Positions 9,929 through 19,775 of a stretch of 64,000 bases of DNA are shown in pieces; position 1 is the first letter of the stretch, and each line of letters opens with the position of its first letter. The stretch is from Mycoplasma crocodyli MP145 (GTDB lineage: Bacteria > Bacillota_I > Bacilli_A > Mycoplasmatales > Metamycoplasmataceae). Made by a program: the position numbers and the translations under genes. The DNA lies in contig NC_014014.1 of NCBI RefSeq assembly GCF_000025845.1, positions 248,001 to 312,000 of the forward strand, in the 5' to 3' direction. Below the pieces are notes generated by a model that saw only the letters and a program-made list of their open reading frames with translations, ran no database searches and was not told where the DNA came from.

Positions 9929-10892
9929 ATTTATAATTTTTTTCTCTAAAAATAAAATCTGTTTCTATCATTTCTTTTAAAGTTTTTTTAGGACTTCATT
10001 TAAGTAATGATTTGATTTTAGAATTAGAAGCAATTAACATATCTGGATCGCCATCTCTTCTTGGTGAATATTTAAAGTTAAAGTTCTTAAATTTTAATCC
10101 TTCATCAATTACTTCCTTAACACTAAAACCTGAATTAGATCCTAAATTAACAATAAGAGATTTATTTTGCTTCGATAAGTATTCTAATGCTAAAACATGT
10201 GCCTCAGCAACGTCACTTACGTGAACATAATCTCTAATGCAAGTTCCATCAGGAGTGTTGTAGTCATTACCAAAAATGTTAAACATTTCTTGTGAAAGCA
10301 TTGAATTAGTCATAATAGGAATTATATGAGTAAGTTTATTTCCTTTAAGTCCCGTTCTAAGTTTTTGATCTGCACCTGCAACATTAAAATACCTTAAAAT
10401 TGCATAGTTGAAATCATATGAATGAGAACACCATTGAATAATTTTTTCGGCTGATAATTTAGACTCACCATATGGATTTATAGGTTTTAAAATTGTATCT
10501 TCATTGCAAATCCCACCATCTATTTTTCCATATACAGCAGCAGTTGATGAAAAAACAAAATTCTTAATTTTATGCAATTTCATTTGTTCTATTAATAATC
10601 TAACACCCTCTGTATTATTGTAAAAATATTCAAGCGGCTTAGACACACTTTCGGGGACTACAATTTTTGCTGCAAAATCCATTATGCAATCAAATTTATG
10701 TTTTTTAAATAAATTATCAAGATCATTTTTATTAGTAATATCACCAATAACTAACTCTATTTTTGACGGAATTGACTCCTTGTTCCCTGTACTTAAATTA
10801 TCAAAAACTACTATTTCGTAGCCTTTTTCATATAGAGCTCAAACCGTATGACTTCCAATATATCCGGCTCCACCACAAACTAATATTTTCAT
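9927..10892 (-). CDS. galE: UDP-glucose 4-epimerase
   Basis: A 321-residue short-chain dehydrogenase-type epimerase that interconverts UDP-glucose and UDP-galactose with bound NAD. The N-terminal Rossmann loop reads GGAGYIGSHT. The catalytic SSTAAVYG and YGESK (Tyr about 141, Lys about 145) are present, followed by ILRYFNVAGAD and RDYVHVSD, all GalE landmarks. Length is normal. An AGG-containing site sits a few bases before the ATG. The gene diverges from a glycosyltransferase across a 31-bp gap, which suggests UDP-galactose feeds surface glycolipid or polysaccharide synthesis. Confidence 0.93.
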
Positions 10893-10907
10893 TATTACCT
10901 CGGTTTT

Positions 10908-10917
10908 ATTATATAAT
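10908..10917. promoter_or_regulatory. Overlapping divergent -10 boxes between galE and the glycosyltransferase
   Basis: ATTATATAAT is a palindrome carrying TATAAT on each strand (plus 10912-10917, minus 10908-10913). The plus box is 6 bp from the ATG at 10924, implying a leaderless message; the minus box leaves room for a short leader with an AGG site before galE. Confidence 0.5.
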
Positions 10918-10923
10918 ATTAGA

Positions 10924-11925
10924 ATGAAAAATAAAAGTAAATATAATCCACTTGTTTCAATATTAATTCCCGTCTATAATTCTGCAACATTTTTTGAACA
11001 AACGATAGTAAAAAATTTAGAACAATCATATAAGAATATCGAGTACATTATTCATGATGATTGCTCGACAGATAACACTTATGAGTTATTAAAAAATTTA
11101 GCTAACAAAGATGAAAGAATTACAATTATTAAACCCGTATCTAACTGTGGGCTAGGGCAATCTAGAAATAATTTACTAAATGCAGCAAGAGGAGAATTTG
11201 TATTTTTTATTGATGATGACGATAGATTTGTCAGTAAAAAATCTATTGAAAAATGTGTGAAAAAACTTGATCCCAATACTGATATAATGGCTACTAATTT
11301 TCTATATAAATTATCATTTTTAAAAAAACCTTTTTTTGTATTGAATTTTGTAAAATCACATCTTAAACAAAAAAATGCACTTAAATATTATTCAAAAAAT
11401 ACAATCTATGCTTGAGCAAATTTTTATAGATTAAATTTTTTAAAGGAAAATAATATTCAGTTTTTATGTAGAAATTATGAAGACATGGCAACAATGGGAC
11501 ATATTTTCTCAAATTGTAAAAACTTTAAATCTACAGAAAAAAACACAATCATTTATAACCGTGTTTTGAGTAGAATTTCTAAATTTGATAATTCTTTTTC
11601 AAATAAACTTTATCAAATTGCTGATGCTTATAAAATCAACTTAAATGTTTTGAAACAAGATTTTGAAAAAAACAATATTTCAATGAAACTTCAAGAAAAA
11701 GTATTTCAAAGTCTTTTTATGCAACATTTGCACATTATAGCATCTTGGTACTTCTCATTAAGAAATACTTCAGACAAAAAAGCTTTTTCAGAATTTATAA
11801 ATAATAAATATTTAGATGAGATTAAAATTATCCATGGAAAGAGAAAAATTAAAATTAGATACATTTATAACATTCAACTTTTATTTGTTTGACATTTATT
11901 CAAGAAATGAAAAAGTAATATCTAA
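10924..11925 (+). CDS. Family 2 glycosyltransferase
   Basis: A 333-residue GT-A fold glycosyltransferase. The N-terminus has the family 2 start VSILIPVYNSATFFEQTI, then NIEYIIHDDCSTDNTYELL, and the metal/nucleotide-sugar binding run EFVFFIDDDDRF near residues 95-106. The C-terminal half is basic and aromatic, without clear membrane segments, and ends KWKSNI. It probably transfers sugar from a UDP-sugar to a lipid or polysaccharide at the membrane. Divergent pairing with galE supports galactose or glucose as donor sugar. The acceptor cannot be told from sequence. No Shine-Dalgarno is present because the -10 box is immediately upstream. Confidence 0.85.
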
Positions 11926-11932
11926 AGATATT
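11917..11932 (+). terminator. Weak terminator after the glycosyltransferase
   Basis: AATATC pairs with GATATT around TAAA, overlapping the stop codon. The T-run starts only 6-7 bases later, so this is a weak candidate. Confidence 0.3.
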
Positions 11933-12027
11933 GTATGATTTTTTTTGTTAAAAAAGTTCTTTGTTTTTATCAAATTAAAGTTATAATATTTATATCGTTT
12001 TTATAAATAATACATCAAGGAGGAAGA

Positions 12028-12228
12028 ATGGCTATAGTTCCAAAACGTAAAACTTCGAAACAACGTAAACACAAAAGAAGAAGTCACCACGCTTTAGCAA
12101 CACCTAACTTAGTTGCTTGTGCAAACTGTACACAATTAATCGAACAACATGTAACATGTAGATTTTGTGGATTTTACAAAGGTAAAAAAGTTGAAGGATT
12201 TAAATCAATTAACGACAAAGCTAAATAA
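12028..12228 (+). CDS. rpmF: 50S ribosomal protein L32
   Basis: A 66-residue basic ribosomal protein, beginning MAIVPKRKTSKQRKHKRRSH. It retains the zinc-binding form: CANC at the centre and CRFC further on make a C-x2-C...C-x2-C site. A strong AAGGAGGAAG site precedes the ATG. It is monocistronic, with a TATAAT-containing upstream region and a hairpin terminator just after the stop. Confidence 0.96.
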   Translation: MAIVPKRKTSKQRKHKRRSHHALATPNLVACANCTQLIEQHVTCRFCGFYKGKKVEGFKSINDKAK

Positions 12229-12230
12229 TA

Positions 12231-12255
12231 AAATATCCGGGTTGGATATTTTTTT
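12231..12255 (+). terminator. Terminator after rpmF
   Basis: AAATATCC pairs with GGATATTT around a 5-base loop, followed by a T-run. Confidence 0.8.
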
Positions 12256-12309
12256 TCCTTTTTTTGTTCACTTTCATAATTTTGATAATAAAGAAGCAAT
12301 GGAGGAAAA

Positions 12310-12915
12310 ATGACAATATATAAATTTGGAGAAATAGTTTATAAAAAAAATAAAAACTTAATATTAGAAAGTTATGGCACAGGCTACATGATACAAGTAG
12401 CTTGTGCTGATCGATTTGAATTAAATACTAAATTAAAAATGCACTTAGCTTATATTTATAATGAATTTGCTAAAACATTTTCAATATATGGATTTAAGGA
12501 TTATATGGAAAGAATATTATTTTTAGATCTTATTAATGTAAATGGTATTGGAGCTAAAATAGCAATGAATATATTGGACAACGGTTGAGAAACAGTTGCT
12601 GATTTAGTTGCTAGTGCAAATTATGAAACCTTGAGCAAATTAAATTTTGTTAATGAAAAAAATGCTAGAAATATTATTTTAAGTTTACAAGATAAATGAA
12701 AGAAAATAAGGAATGTTTCTAATAGCAATGAAACAGCGAAAAACATTAATGCATTATCTGATGTTTCAGAATCGCTCAAAATGCTTGGATTTAAAGAAAA
12801 GCAAATTTCTTATGCTCTTTCAAAAATTAAAATTTCAGAACAATTAGAAGACATGGTAGAACAAAGTATTAAATTAATTGCAAATAAATATCATGAAAAC
12901 AGACCTACGACCTAG
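12310..12915 (+). CDS. ruvA: Holliday junction branch migration protein RuvA
   Basis: A 201-residue protein that binds Holliday junctions and loads the RuvB motor. The N-terminal OB-like domain covers about residues 1-63. It is followed by the helix-hairpin-helix region (LINVNGIGAKIAMNIL at about 76-91), a second weaker one (ETVADLVASANYETLSKLN), and a C-terminal domain from about 150 (VSESLKMLGFKEKQISYALSKI) that contacts RuvB. It overlaps ruvB by 23 bp. GGAGG precedes the start. RuvC is not seen nearby, as is usual in mycoplasmas. Confidence 0.9.
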
Positions 12916-13837
12916 TAATTTCAAGGAGTTTATTGGGCAAAACAAAATAAAAGAAACATTAAAGGCAATGATAATTAGTGCAAATACTCAAAAAAGAGTT
13001 TTAGATCACATTTTGTTTTATGGCCCACCAGGTACTGGAAAAACTTCGCTTGCAACTATAATTGCAAACGAACAAAATGCAATAATTCATTATGTACAAG
13101 CTTCAAACATCGATAAGAAATCTGATTTAGTTAGTATTCTTTCAACAATAAATCATGGTGATATTCTATTTATAGATGAAGTTCATGGACTAAATAAAGT
13201 TATTGAAGAATTGCTTTATAATGCAATGGAAGACTTTGTTTTTGATATTTTGATAGGCACAGAGGAAAATGCAAAGACTATTAGAATGAAAATTAAACCT
13301 TTTACTTTAATAGCTGCTACTACAAAGTTAAATTTAATAAGTCAACCACTAAAAGATAGATTTGGTTTTATTGCAAAATTAAATAATTATGAACTTATTG
13401 AATTGGTAAGAATTTTAAAAAATTCAGCAAAAGCTTTAAAAATTGAAATTGGCGAATCTGAAGCTAATCTAATTTGTTCTTATTCAAGGCAGACACCTAG
13501 AATTGCTAATAATTTACTTAGAAGAGTGAATGACTTTAAGATAGCCAACAACAAGGAATTAATAGATTTTAAAATTATCGAAAAAACTTTTGATAATTTA
13601 GAATTATATGAATTCGGATTAACTAAGGATCATATTGAGTATTTAGATTTATTAAGGAACTCATTTGATGAAAAATGAGCTTCATTAGATACAATGTGCG
13701 GTTTATTAAATTTGGAAAAAGATAACTTACTAAATGAAGTTGAACCAATATTACTATATTATGGGTTAATAAAGAAATCATCACGCGGTAGGCAAATAAC
13801 AAACGAAGGAATTTCTTATACCTTAAAAAATATCTAA
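12893..13837 (+). CDS. ruvB: Holliday junction branch migration ATPase RuvB
   Basis: A 314-residue AAA+ motor. Walker A is GPPGTGKTS, Walker B is ILFIDEVHG, the RuvB-specific DFVFDILIG hairpin follows, then sensor 1 (LIAATTK), an arginine-bearing QPLKDRFGF and the C-terminal winged-helix domain (LNLEKDNLL ... YYGLIKKSSRGR). The ATG at 12893 is chosen over an in-frame TTG at 12878 because MKTDLRPSNFKEFIGQ matches the family N-terminus. It overlaps ruvA, giving coupled translation of the two partners. Confidence 0.95.
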
Positions 13838-13888
13838 TTCAAATATTAATTATTATTAAAATATTTAAAATATGATAATATATAAATT

Positions 13889-16486
13889 ATGAAACGCATT
13901 AGAGATTTTTTTACATGAAAAAACTGAAAGAGAATTGTAATTTTATCAATTACATTAATCTCTTCGGTTTTTGCAATTGTTTTTGGTAGTGTATTCTATG
14001 TTGCAAAAAATCCAAACCGTTCAATTGAATATGGTGGTGGAATTGAAGTTCTGGTTCAAGTAAAAAAAGATAATCAAAATGCTGATAAAACTTTAACTAA
14101 CAAGGTTTCAGAATCATTATTTGAAAGACTTACAGGTGGAACTGGTTTAACAGGTACTACTGTTTCAAGTGAGGGTGATGGAAAAATTAGAATAACAAAA
14201 AGTGGTAGTTTAAATGATTTGCAAAGAAGAGAATTTGAATCGAAAGTAGCGGATAAACCTATTTTAACAATGACTGATTTAAATATAAATCCTTTATTTA
14301 AAAATGGAGAGTTTAATCCACATGGTTCATTAGACAGTGGAAATGCTAAAGAATGGATTCCACCTTTTGCAGATAATGGTGCTAAATACATGATTGATCA
14401 CCAAGGTAAAGATTCGGTAAGTATTGATTTAAAGGATAATGATGCTATAGCTGAATGAACAAAAGCAACAAAGTTTATTTCAGAAAAACATCCTGGTCAA
14501 AATGTTATTTTGATGTGAATTAATATTGAAGAATTATTAACATTAGCTAAAACAAAATTTCCAACTGAATGAGATGCTAGTGGGCATAATTTATATAATT
14601 TTGTTCATGTTAATAATATGGCTGTTCAAGAAGTTCCTGATCCTACAAAAGAAAATCCTAATAATAAAAAAAGAATTAGAAATGTTCTTAAAGAAGCTGA
14701 ATTCAGAGCGAAGGACTATTTAATAAGTGAAGCGGCTGTTTCACAACCATTAAATACTAAATCCGTTATTGTTAGTGGTAACTTTACACAAACAGAAGCT
14801 AAGGAACTAGCTAATGATATTAATTATGGAACTAGCAAATATGATTTAGATATTTTATCAAGTGTTTATGTTGATTCAGCTTTAAACACATCTGCATTTA
14901 AATCTGCAATGCTAGCTGGACTTATAGTGTTTAGTTTGATATCGATATTTATGATTGTGAACTATGGATTATTAGGTGCATTAAGTACTATATCAATTGC
15001 ATTATATATATTCTTAACTTTATTAATGTTTACAGTTTTAAGAGGTGAATATTCACCTGCTACAATTGCTGCATTAATAATTGGTATCGGTATTTCTGTT
15101 GATGCAAACATTATAACCTTTGAACGACTTAAAAAAGATCTTTATAGCGGCTCCTCTCTTAAGAAGTCCTTTAAGAATTCTAATTCATTGTCTTTTTCTA
15201 CAATTATAGATGCTAATATAACAACATTAATTGTTGCATTTACATTGTTCTATTTCGGAACAAAGGATGTAAGAGGATTTAGTATTTCACTTATTCTCTC
15301 AATAATATTTACACTTATTGTTATGTTAATTTTTACGAGATTTACATCATCTTTATTGGTGAATACAGGGTGATTTGATAAAAAATTATGACTCCTAGGA
15401 GTTCATAAAAAACTTATAGCAAAAGATAATTCTAATAAGCTTTATGTAAGATTCGATTATGTTAAACAAGCTAAATGGTTTGCTTTAGTTTCGTTGATAA
15501 TTATTATTGCTTCAATTATTGTATTTGTTTCAATAGGGTTAAGTAAAAGTAATATATGAGATGGAATAGTAAGAAACATAGATTTTAAAGGCGGATTAAA
15601 TATTACAATTGCTGGAGACAAAGAAAAATTTGTTTCTCTAAGTCATAGTGATGCAGAAAGTATTAAAAACTATATTATCCAAAATGCAGCCGCATGAAAA
15701 ATAGAAGATGTTGATAGTATTATTTCACTTCAAAGAGTTGATAATGATCATGATAATTGAGCATTGATTATTAAATCAACACAAGATTTATCGGATAGCA
15801 TCTTATCAATTAAAAAAGGTCTTAATGAAAACTTTAATAACATCACTATTACTAATTATGTTGTATCAACAACAGAAGCAAAAAGATTGTTGTTAAATTC
15901 ATTATTAGCCATTTCAATTGCCTTTGTTGGTATTGTACTTTATACGTTAGTAAGAATGAGATGAACATTCTCAATATCTGCAATTATTGGATTATTACAT
16001 GACTTGTTAGTTGTTGTGGCTTTTATAATTTTAGCTAGATTACAATTATCATCAATTATGATAGCGGCTATTCTATCGATAGTTGGATTCTCAATTAATG
16101 ATACTATAGTTACATTTGATAGAATAAGAGAAATAATTATCAATAATTATCACAGAAAAGTTCTTGAAAAAGCTACAATTAAGAAAATTGCTAACACTGC
16201 AATTAGCGAAACAATTAAAAGAAGTTTCTATACAACAGCTACAACAATGACGGCTTTAATCATTCTATTAGCATTTGGAAATGCAACAGACTTTTCATTT
16301 AATATTGTTATGTTATTTGGTATGGCAATAGGGGTTTATTCATCAATATTCATTTGTACAAGAATTTGAGTATTTCTTGAAAACATTAGACAAAAAGGTA
16401 TTAAAAGAAGATCTGAAAATAAATTCTGAGAAGTTGCTAAACCTACAGAGCAAACATTTGTTGGAGTTAACGATTTCCAACCATAG
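13889..16486 (+). CDS. secDF: Protein translocase fusion protein SecDF
   Basis: An 865-residue fusion of SecD and SecF, the proton-driven accessory of the SecYEG translocon. The N-terminus has one membrane helix, then an extracytoplasmic domain with YGGGIEVLVQV. The SecD membrane block includes GIGISVDANIITFERLK. The second half starts near residue 525, with RNIDFKGGLNITI, and carries the SecF block GFSINDTIVTFDRIRE. Both halves keep the conserved Asp-containing helix 4 signatures, as in Gram-positive SecDF. Many TGA codons are read as Trp. It is monocistronic with a TATAA-rich region immediately before the ATG and a terminator right after the stop. Confidence 0.93.
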
Positions 16487-16516
16487 AAAAAAACGAGGTT
16501 AATTTCTCGTTTTTTA
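16487..16516. terminator. Shared terminator between secDF and the RpiR gene
   Basis: AAAAACGAG pairs with CTCGTTTTT around GTTAATTT. The A-run and T-run on either side make it usable by both convergent genes; the rpiR stop codon at 16514 lies inside it. Confidence 0.7.
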
Positions 16517-17377
16517 TTTGTTTTGATTTCATCTTTTTATTTCATTATTAATCTCGTAGAAGTTCTCTAAATCAGGATCAACTTTTAGAACTAAATACAA
16601 GAAGACAACGTCTGCTAAAAAGAACGATGATATTTTCGAACCCATTGCACTCACTCTATTTTCTTGATTGAGTGAATCATATAATAATATATGTTTTGCT
16701 TTCTTATGCTCGAGTTTTGAATTCTTTGTTCAAATTGTATAACATATATTATGACGTTCTAATATATCTCTAACTTTCAAAATTTCTACTGTATCAAACG
16801 TCTTTGAAATTAGTGTTACATGAAGTTTTCTATCTAATAAAAAATTAAATCCTAGAAAGTCATGAATCGAGTTTATCGCCATACTAAAAATTCCTATTTT
16901 ATTCAAGTTTTGTGCGTAGTATTCGGCAACCATCCCTGAGTTACCAATACCAAAAATGATATGTCTTTCACAAGTTAATAAATCCTTAGCATATTCAGTT
17001 ATATCACTATAATTTTTACCATAAGCTTCCATTGTTTTCTTAATTGAGTATTCATAATATGTATTTACATTATGAACTATTTCATTAAGACTTAATTCTG
17101 GACCTACCTTTATTTTAGTAGGTAAATTGTTTATCTCTGTTATTCTCTTAGCTACATATATTTGCAATTCTCTAAAAGATAAAAACCCTATTTTTTGAGC
17201 AAATCTTATTAATGTTGGTTGTGAAACAAACATTAAAGTAGCCAATTCCTTGGTTGTATTTTTAAGCAACAGTTCAGGATTATCTTCTATTCAATCCATA
17301 ATATATGAATTTGAATCGTTGTTATTTAAATGTTCGCTATATGACGAACCAAATATTTTTTCATTTTTCTTTTCCAT
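16514..17377 (-). CDS. RpiR family transcriptional regulator (HTH + SIS)
   Basis: A 287-residue regulator. An N-terminal helix-turn-helix (about 36-80: NTTKELATLMFVSQPTLIRFAQKIGFLSFRELQ) is followed by a SIS domain from about 120 (IIFGIGNSGMVAEYYAQNLNKIG), the fold that binds phosphosugars in this family. The C-terminus after the SIS core has a hydrophobic segment (SSFFLADVVFLYLVL). It lies just downstream of the PTS glucose-type operon on the same strand but after that operon's terminator, so it is probably separately transcribed. The most likely targets are the neighbouring EIICB genes or the amino-sugar operon; the effector is unknown. Confidence 0.85.
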
Positions 17378-17568
17378 AAACAAATTATAATAATTTTTAA
17401 GTCAATAGTTAAATATTCAAAAGAAATTTAGACATATTTTACTATGTAAGTTTTCATTTTTTAAAAAAAATTATTATTTTCTTATTATGCTTTCTTATAG
17501 TATTGTTTGTAAATAGTAATTTGTAGATTGTTTTGAAAAATAATTTAATTTTATTGTTAAAGAATCAA

Positions 17569-17592
17569 AAAATATCGGTTGCCCGATATTTT
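17569..17592 (-). terminator. Terminator after ptsG
   Basis: A 10-bp perfect stem (AAAATATCGG with CCGATATTTT) with a 4-base loop, followed by T residues on the minus strand. The 190 bp between here and the RpiR start codon holds no gene that I can see. Confidence 0.8.
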
Positions 17593-17605
17593 GAAGCGAA
17601 CAAAA

Positions 17606-19315
17606 TTATTTTAATTCAGTTCCTTTATTATCAACGATTTCGCCATTGATTGTTTCTGCTTCAACCCCTACTATTGTTTGAATTGATTTATCACTCAATC
17701 TAACTACTCCCATTGCTCCAGCTTTTTTAAGTAAAGCTTCATTAACTTTTGATCCATCTTTAACAATGTATCTTAATCTTGTTGAACAGTTAGCAAATTC
17801 TTCAATGTTTTCTCAACCACCATATCCTAAAACTATTAATTTTGCTTTAGTTGACATATTTGAATTTGAACTTAATTGAACATCATCAGCATTATCTTCC
17901 GCTAATTCAATTAAGTTTGTTCCACGTCCTGGTGTGTTTAAGTTTAATCCTTTAATCATGAAGAATGTTATTGTGAAGTATACCCCTGCACAAACTGCAC
18001 CAATAGGAAGAATTCATAATGGGTTTGCAAACACTGCTCTTAATGGAGAATTAATAAATACATCTGATTCTCTAATAATAGCTTGTGATTTAGGGAAGCT
18101 TAATACATAGTCCATAAATCCAGCTGAGAATCCAAATCCGATTTGAATACCGAATAATCCAGTAATAAATGCAAATATTCCTGTTAATAATGCATGTATG
18201 AAGTATAGTAATGGACTAACAAACATAAATGCAAATTCAATAGGTTCTGTAATTCCTGATAGGAATGATACAAGAGCTGCTGAACCATACATTGCTAATA
18301 CTCTTGTTTTTTGTTCTTTACCTTGCGCTGTTAAGTAGAATGCTCCAACCATTGCAGGTAATCCAAACATCATTGTTGGGAAGAATCCTGCTTGGAAAAT
18401 TCCACCTGGGTTATTTTTAGCAACCCCATTTAAGAACACAAAGATATCCCCATGAGCTAAAAGTGCAACACCTTTGTCATCAAATTTTCCTGTTGGGAAT
18501 TCTCCTAATTGGAATCAGAATAAGTTATTAGGAATGTGGTGTAATCCAAATGGAATTAATAAACGGTTAATAAATCCATATGCTCCCATAATTCCAGCTC
18601 TAGCAACAAATCCTGAGCTTGCTCCTTTATATAGAGCATCTGATATTAAGTAAATTAAGTAAGCGATTCATGGGAATACGATTGCTCATAAAACCCCAAA
18701 AATCATAACTGCTAATATTGTATAAGCAGGTACTAATCTTCTTCCAGCGAAGAAAGCTAGTAATTTTGGCATATCAACAGAGTGGATTCTGTTGTATATG
18801 AATGCTGTAAGTGAACCAACAACAATACCGTTAAGAACGTTAGATGCCATAACAGCATTATATTTTGAACCGAATAATGCTTTAAATCCATAAGTATATT
18901 GCATTATTCCTTCTGCGTTTTTACCGTCTGCTTCTTTTGCACCTAAATCTAGGTTTTTGTAAATTAAGTGAGGTAATCCTTTATTTGAAAGAAGAGCAGT
19001 TAGAAGAACCATTGCAATGAAACCAGCAAATGCTGCTTCACCACGAGAATCTTTTGTAAATCCAAATGCTAATCCAATAGCAAATAGGATAGGTAAGTTA
19101 TCAAACACTATTCCACCAGCATTTACGATCATAAATCCAATTGCTGCTGAGAAAGCTGTATCATTAGGAATATCAGCCTCTATTCTTAGTAAGATAGCTG
19201 CAATAGGAAGAACAGCAATTGGGAACATTAATGCTTTTCCAACTCTACCTAGTTTTTCCATTGCTTTTCTGAAGTAGTGATTAAATGAACTTGTTTGTGT
19301 TGTAGCTGTATTCAT
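17606..19315 (-). CDS. ptsG: PTS glucose-type transporter subunit EIICB
   Basis: A 569-residue phosphotransferase permease. The EIIC membrane domain runs from about residue 15 to about 460, with GLHHIPNNLFWFQLGEF, the family run GITEPIEFAFMFVSPLLYF and FGFSAGFMDY. A linker leads to a C-terminal EIIB domain with the phosphorylated Cys in NCSTRLRYIV (about Cys510). No EIIA domain is fused, so a separate EIIA must exist elsewhere. Glucose-family membership is clear; glucose versus GlcNAc or another hexose cannot be settled here, and the nearby amino-sugar genes make GlcNAc worth testing. It is translationally coupled (TAATG) to a small membrane protein upstream. Confidence 0.88.
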
Positions 19316-19563
19316 TATTTACCACCCTTCTTTTCTTTTTTTAACCGAGAATTAACAAACACGGTTGTAAAGATGGCTGCCATCATAATTAAAACGAAGA
19401 TCAAAGCTACTGCTGCAACGGCGTTGGAATTACCAATTTGTGTTTTAAACGAAACTACTAATACTGTTGTTATTAACATTACAGCAAATAGAATTCATAA
19501 AATTGAATAAATCTTTTTACCGGTCGGCATCTTTGATCACATTGTAACAATTTTATCCATCAT
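19315..19563 (-). CDS. Small two-helix membrane protein coupled to ptsG
   Basis: An 82-residue protein (81 if the second of two adjacent ATGs is used), missed by code-11 reading because of two TGA-Trp codons. It has a basic N-terminus (KMPTGKKIYS), a hydrophobic helix (about 20-39), a short loop (KTQIGNSN), a second helix (about 48-70), and a basic tail (SRLKKEKKGGK). Its TAA stop overlaps the ptsG ATG by one base. An AGAAAGGAA site lies upstream. I recognise no family; the tight coupling suggests it assists or regulates the EIICB permease. Confidence 0.7.
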
Positions 19564-19571
19564 TTCCTTTC

Positions 19572-19585
19572 TTGAAATATTTCAA
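19572..19585. promoter_or_regulatory. Palindrome upstream of the ptsG operon (candidate operator)
   Basis: TTGAAATATTTCAA is a perfect 14-bp palindrome 9 bp upstream of the first start codon of the operon. Its symmetry and position suit repressor binding, for example by the adjacent RpiR protein. This is inference. Confidence 0.4.
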
Positions 19586-19599
19586 AATTTCTTTATATA

Positions 19600-19623
19600 G
19601 TAAGGGCTTTTTCAGACCCTAAC
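19600..19623 (-). promoter_or_regulatory. Hairpin in the ptsG operon leader
   Basis: On the minus strand GTTAGGG can pair with CCCTTAC (one T-T mismatch) across a 10-base loop. It lies between likely promoter sequences and the 14-bp palindrome. It has no T-run, so it is not an ordinary terminator. Confidence 0.3.
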
Positions 19624-19752
19624 ATTATTATTAACTATTTTTTATAACTTGTATATACTTTGAATATTAAATTCACAAACACATAAAAGTTAAAGATTTT
19701 TAATAAAAATGTGGAATTTTTTTGCATATTTTCTTATTTTTAATTCATGAAT

Positions 19753-19774
19753 AAAAAAAGCCACATTTGGCTTA
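19753..19774 (-). terminator. Terminator after pgi
   Basis: AAGCCA pairs with TGGCTT around a 4-base loop, followed by a T-run on the minus strand, immediately after the pgi stop. Confidence 0.65.
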
Positions 19775-19775
19775 A

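Noticed and set aside
12878-12892. TTG start five codons upstream for ruvB
   Set aside because: The ATG at 12893 gives the family N-terminus MKTDLRPSNF; the upstream codons belong to ruvA in another frame.
16514-17377. RpiR protein as a phosphosugar isomerase
   Set aside because: The SIS domain is present, but the N-terminal helix-turn-helix identifies it as a regulator.
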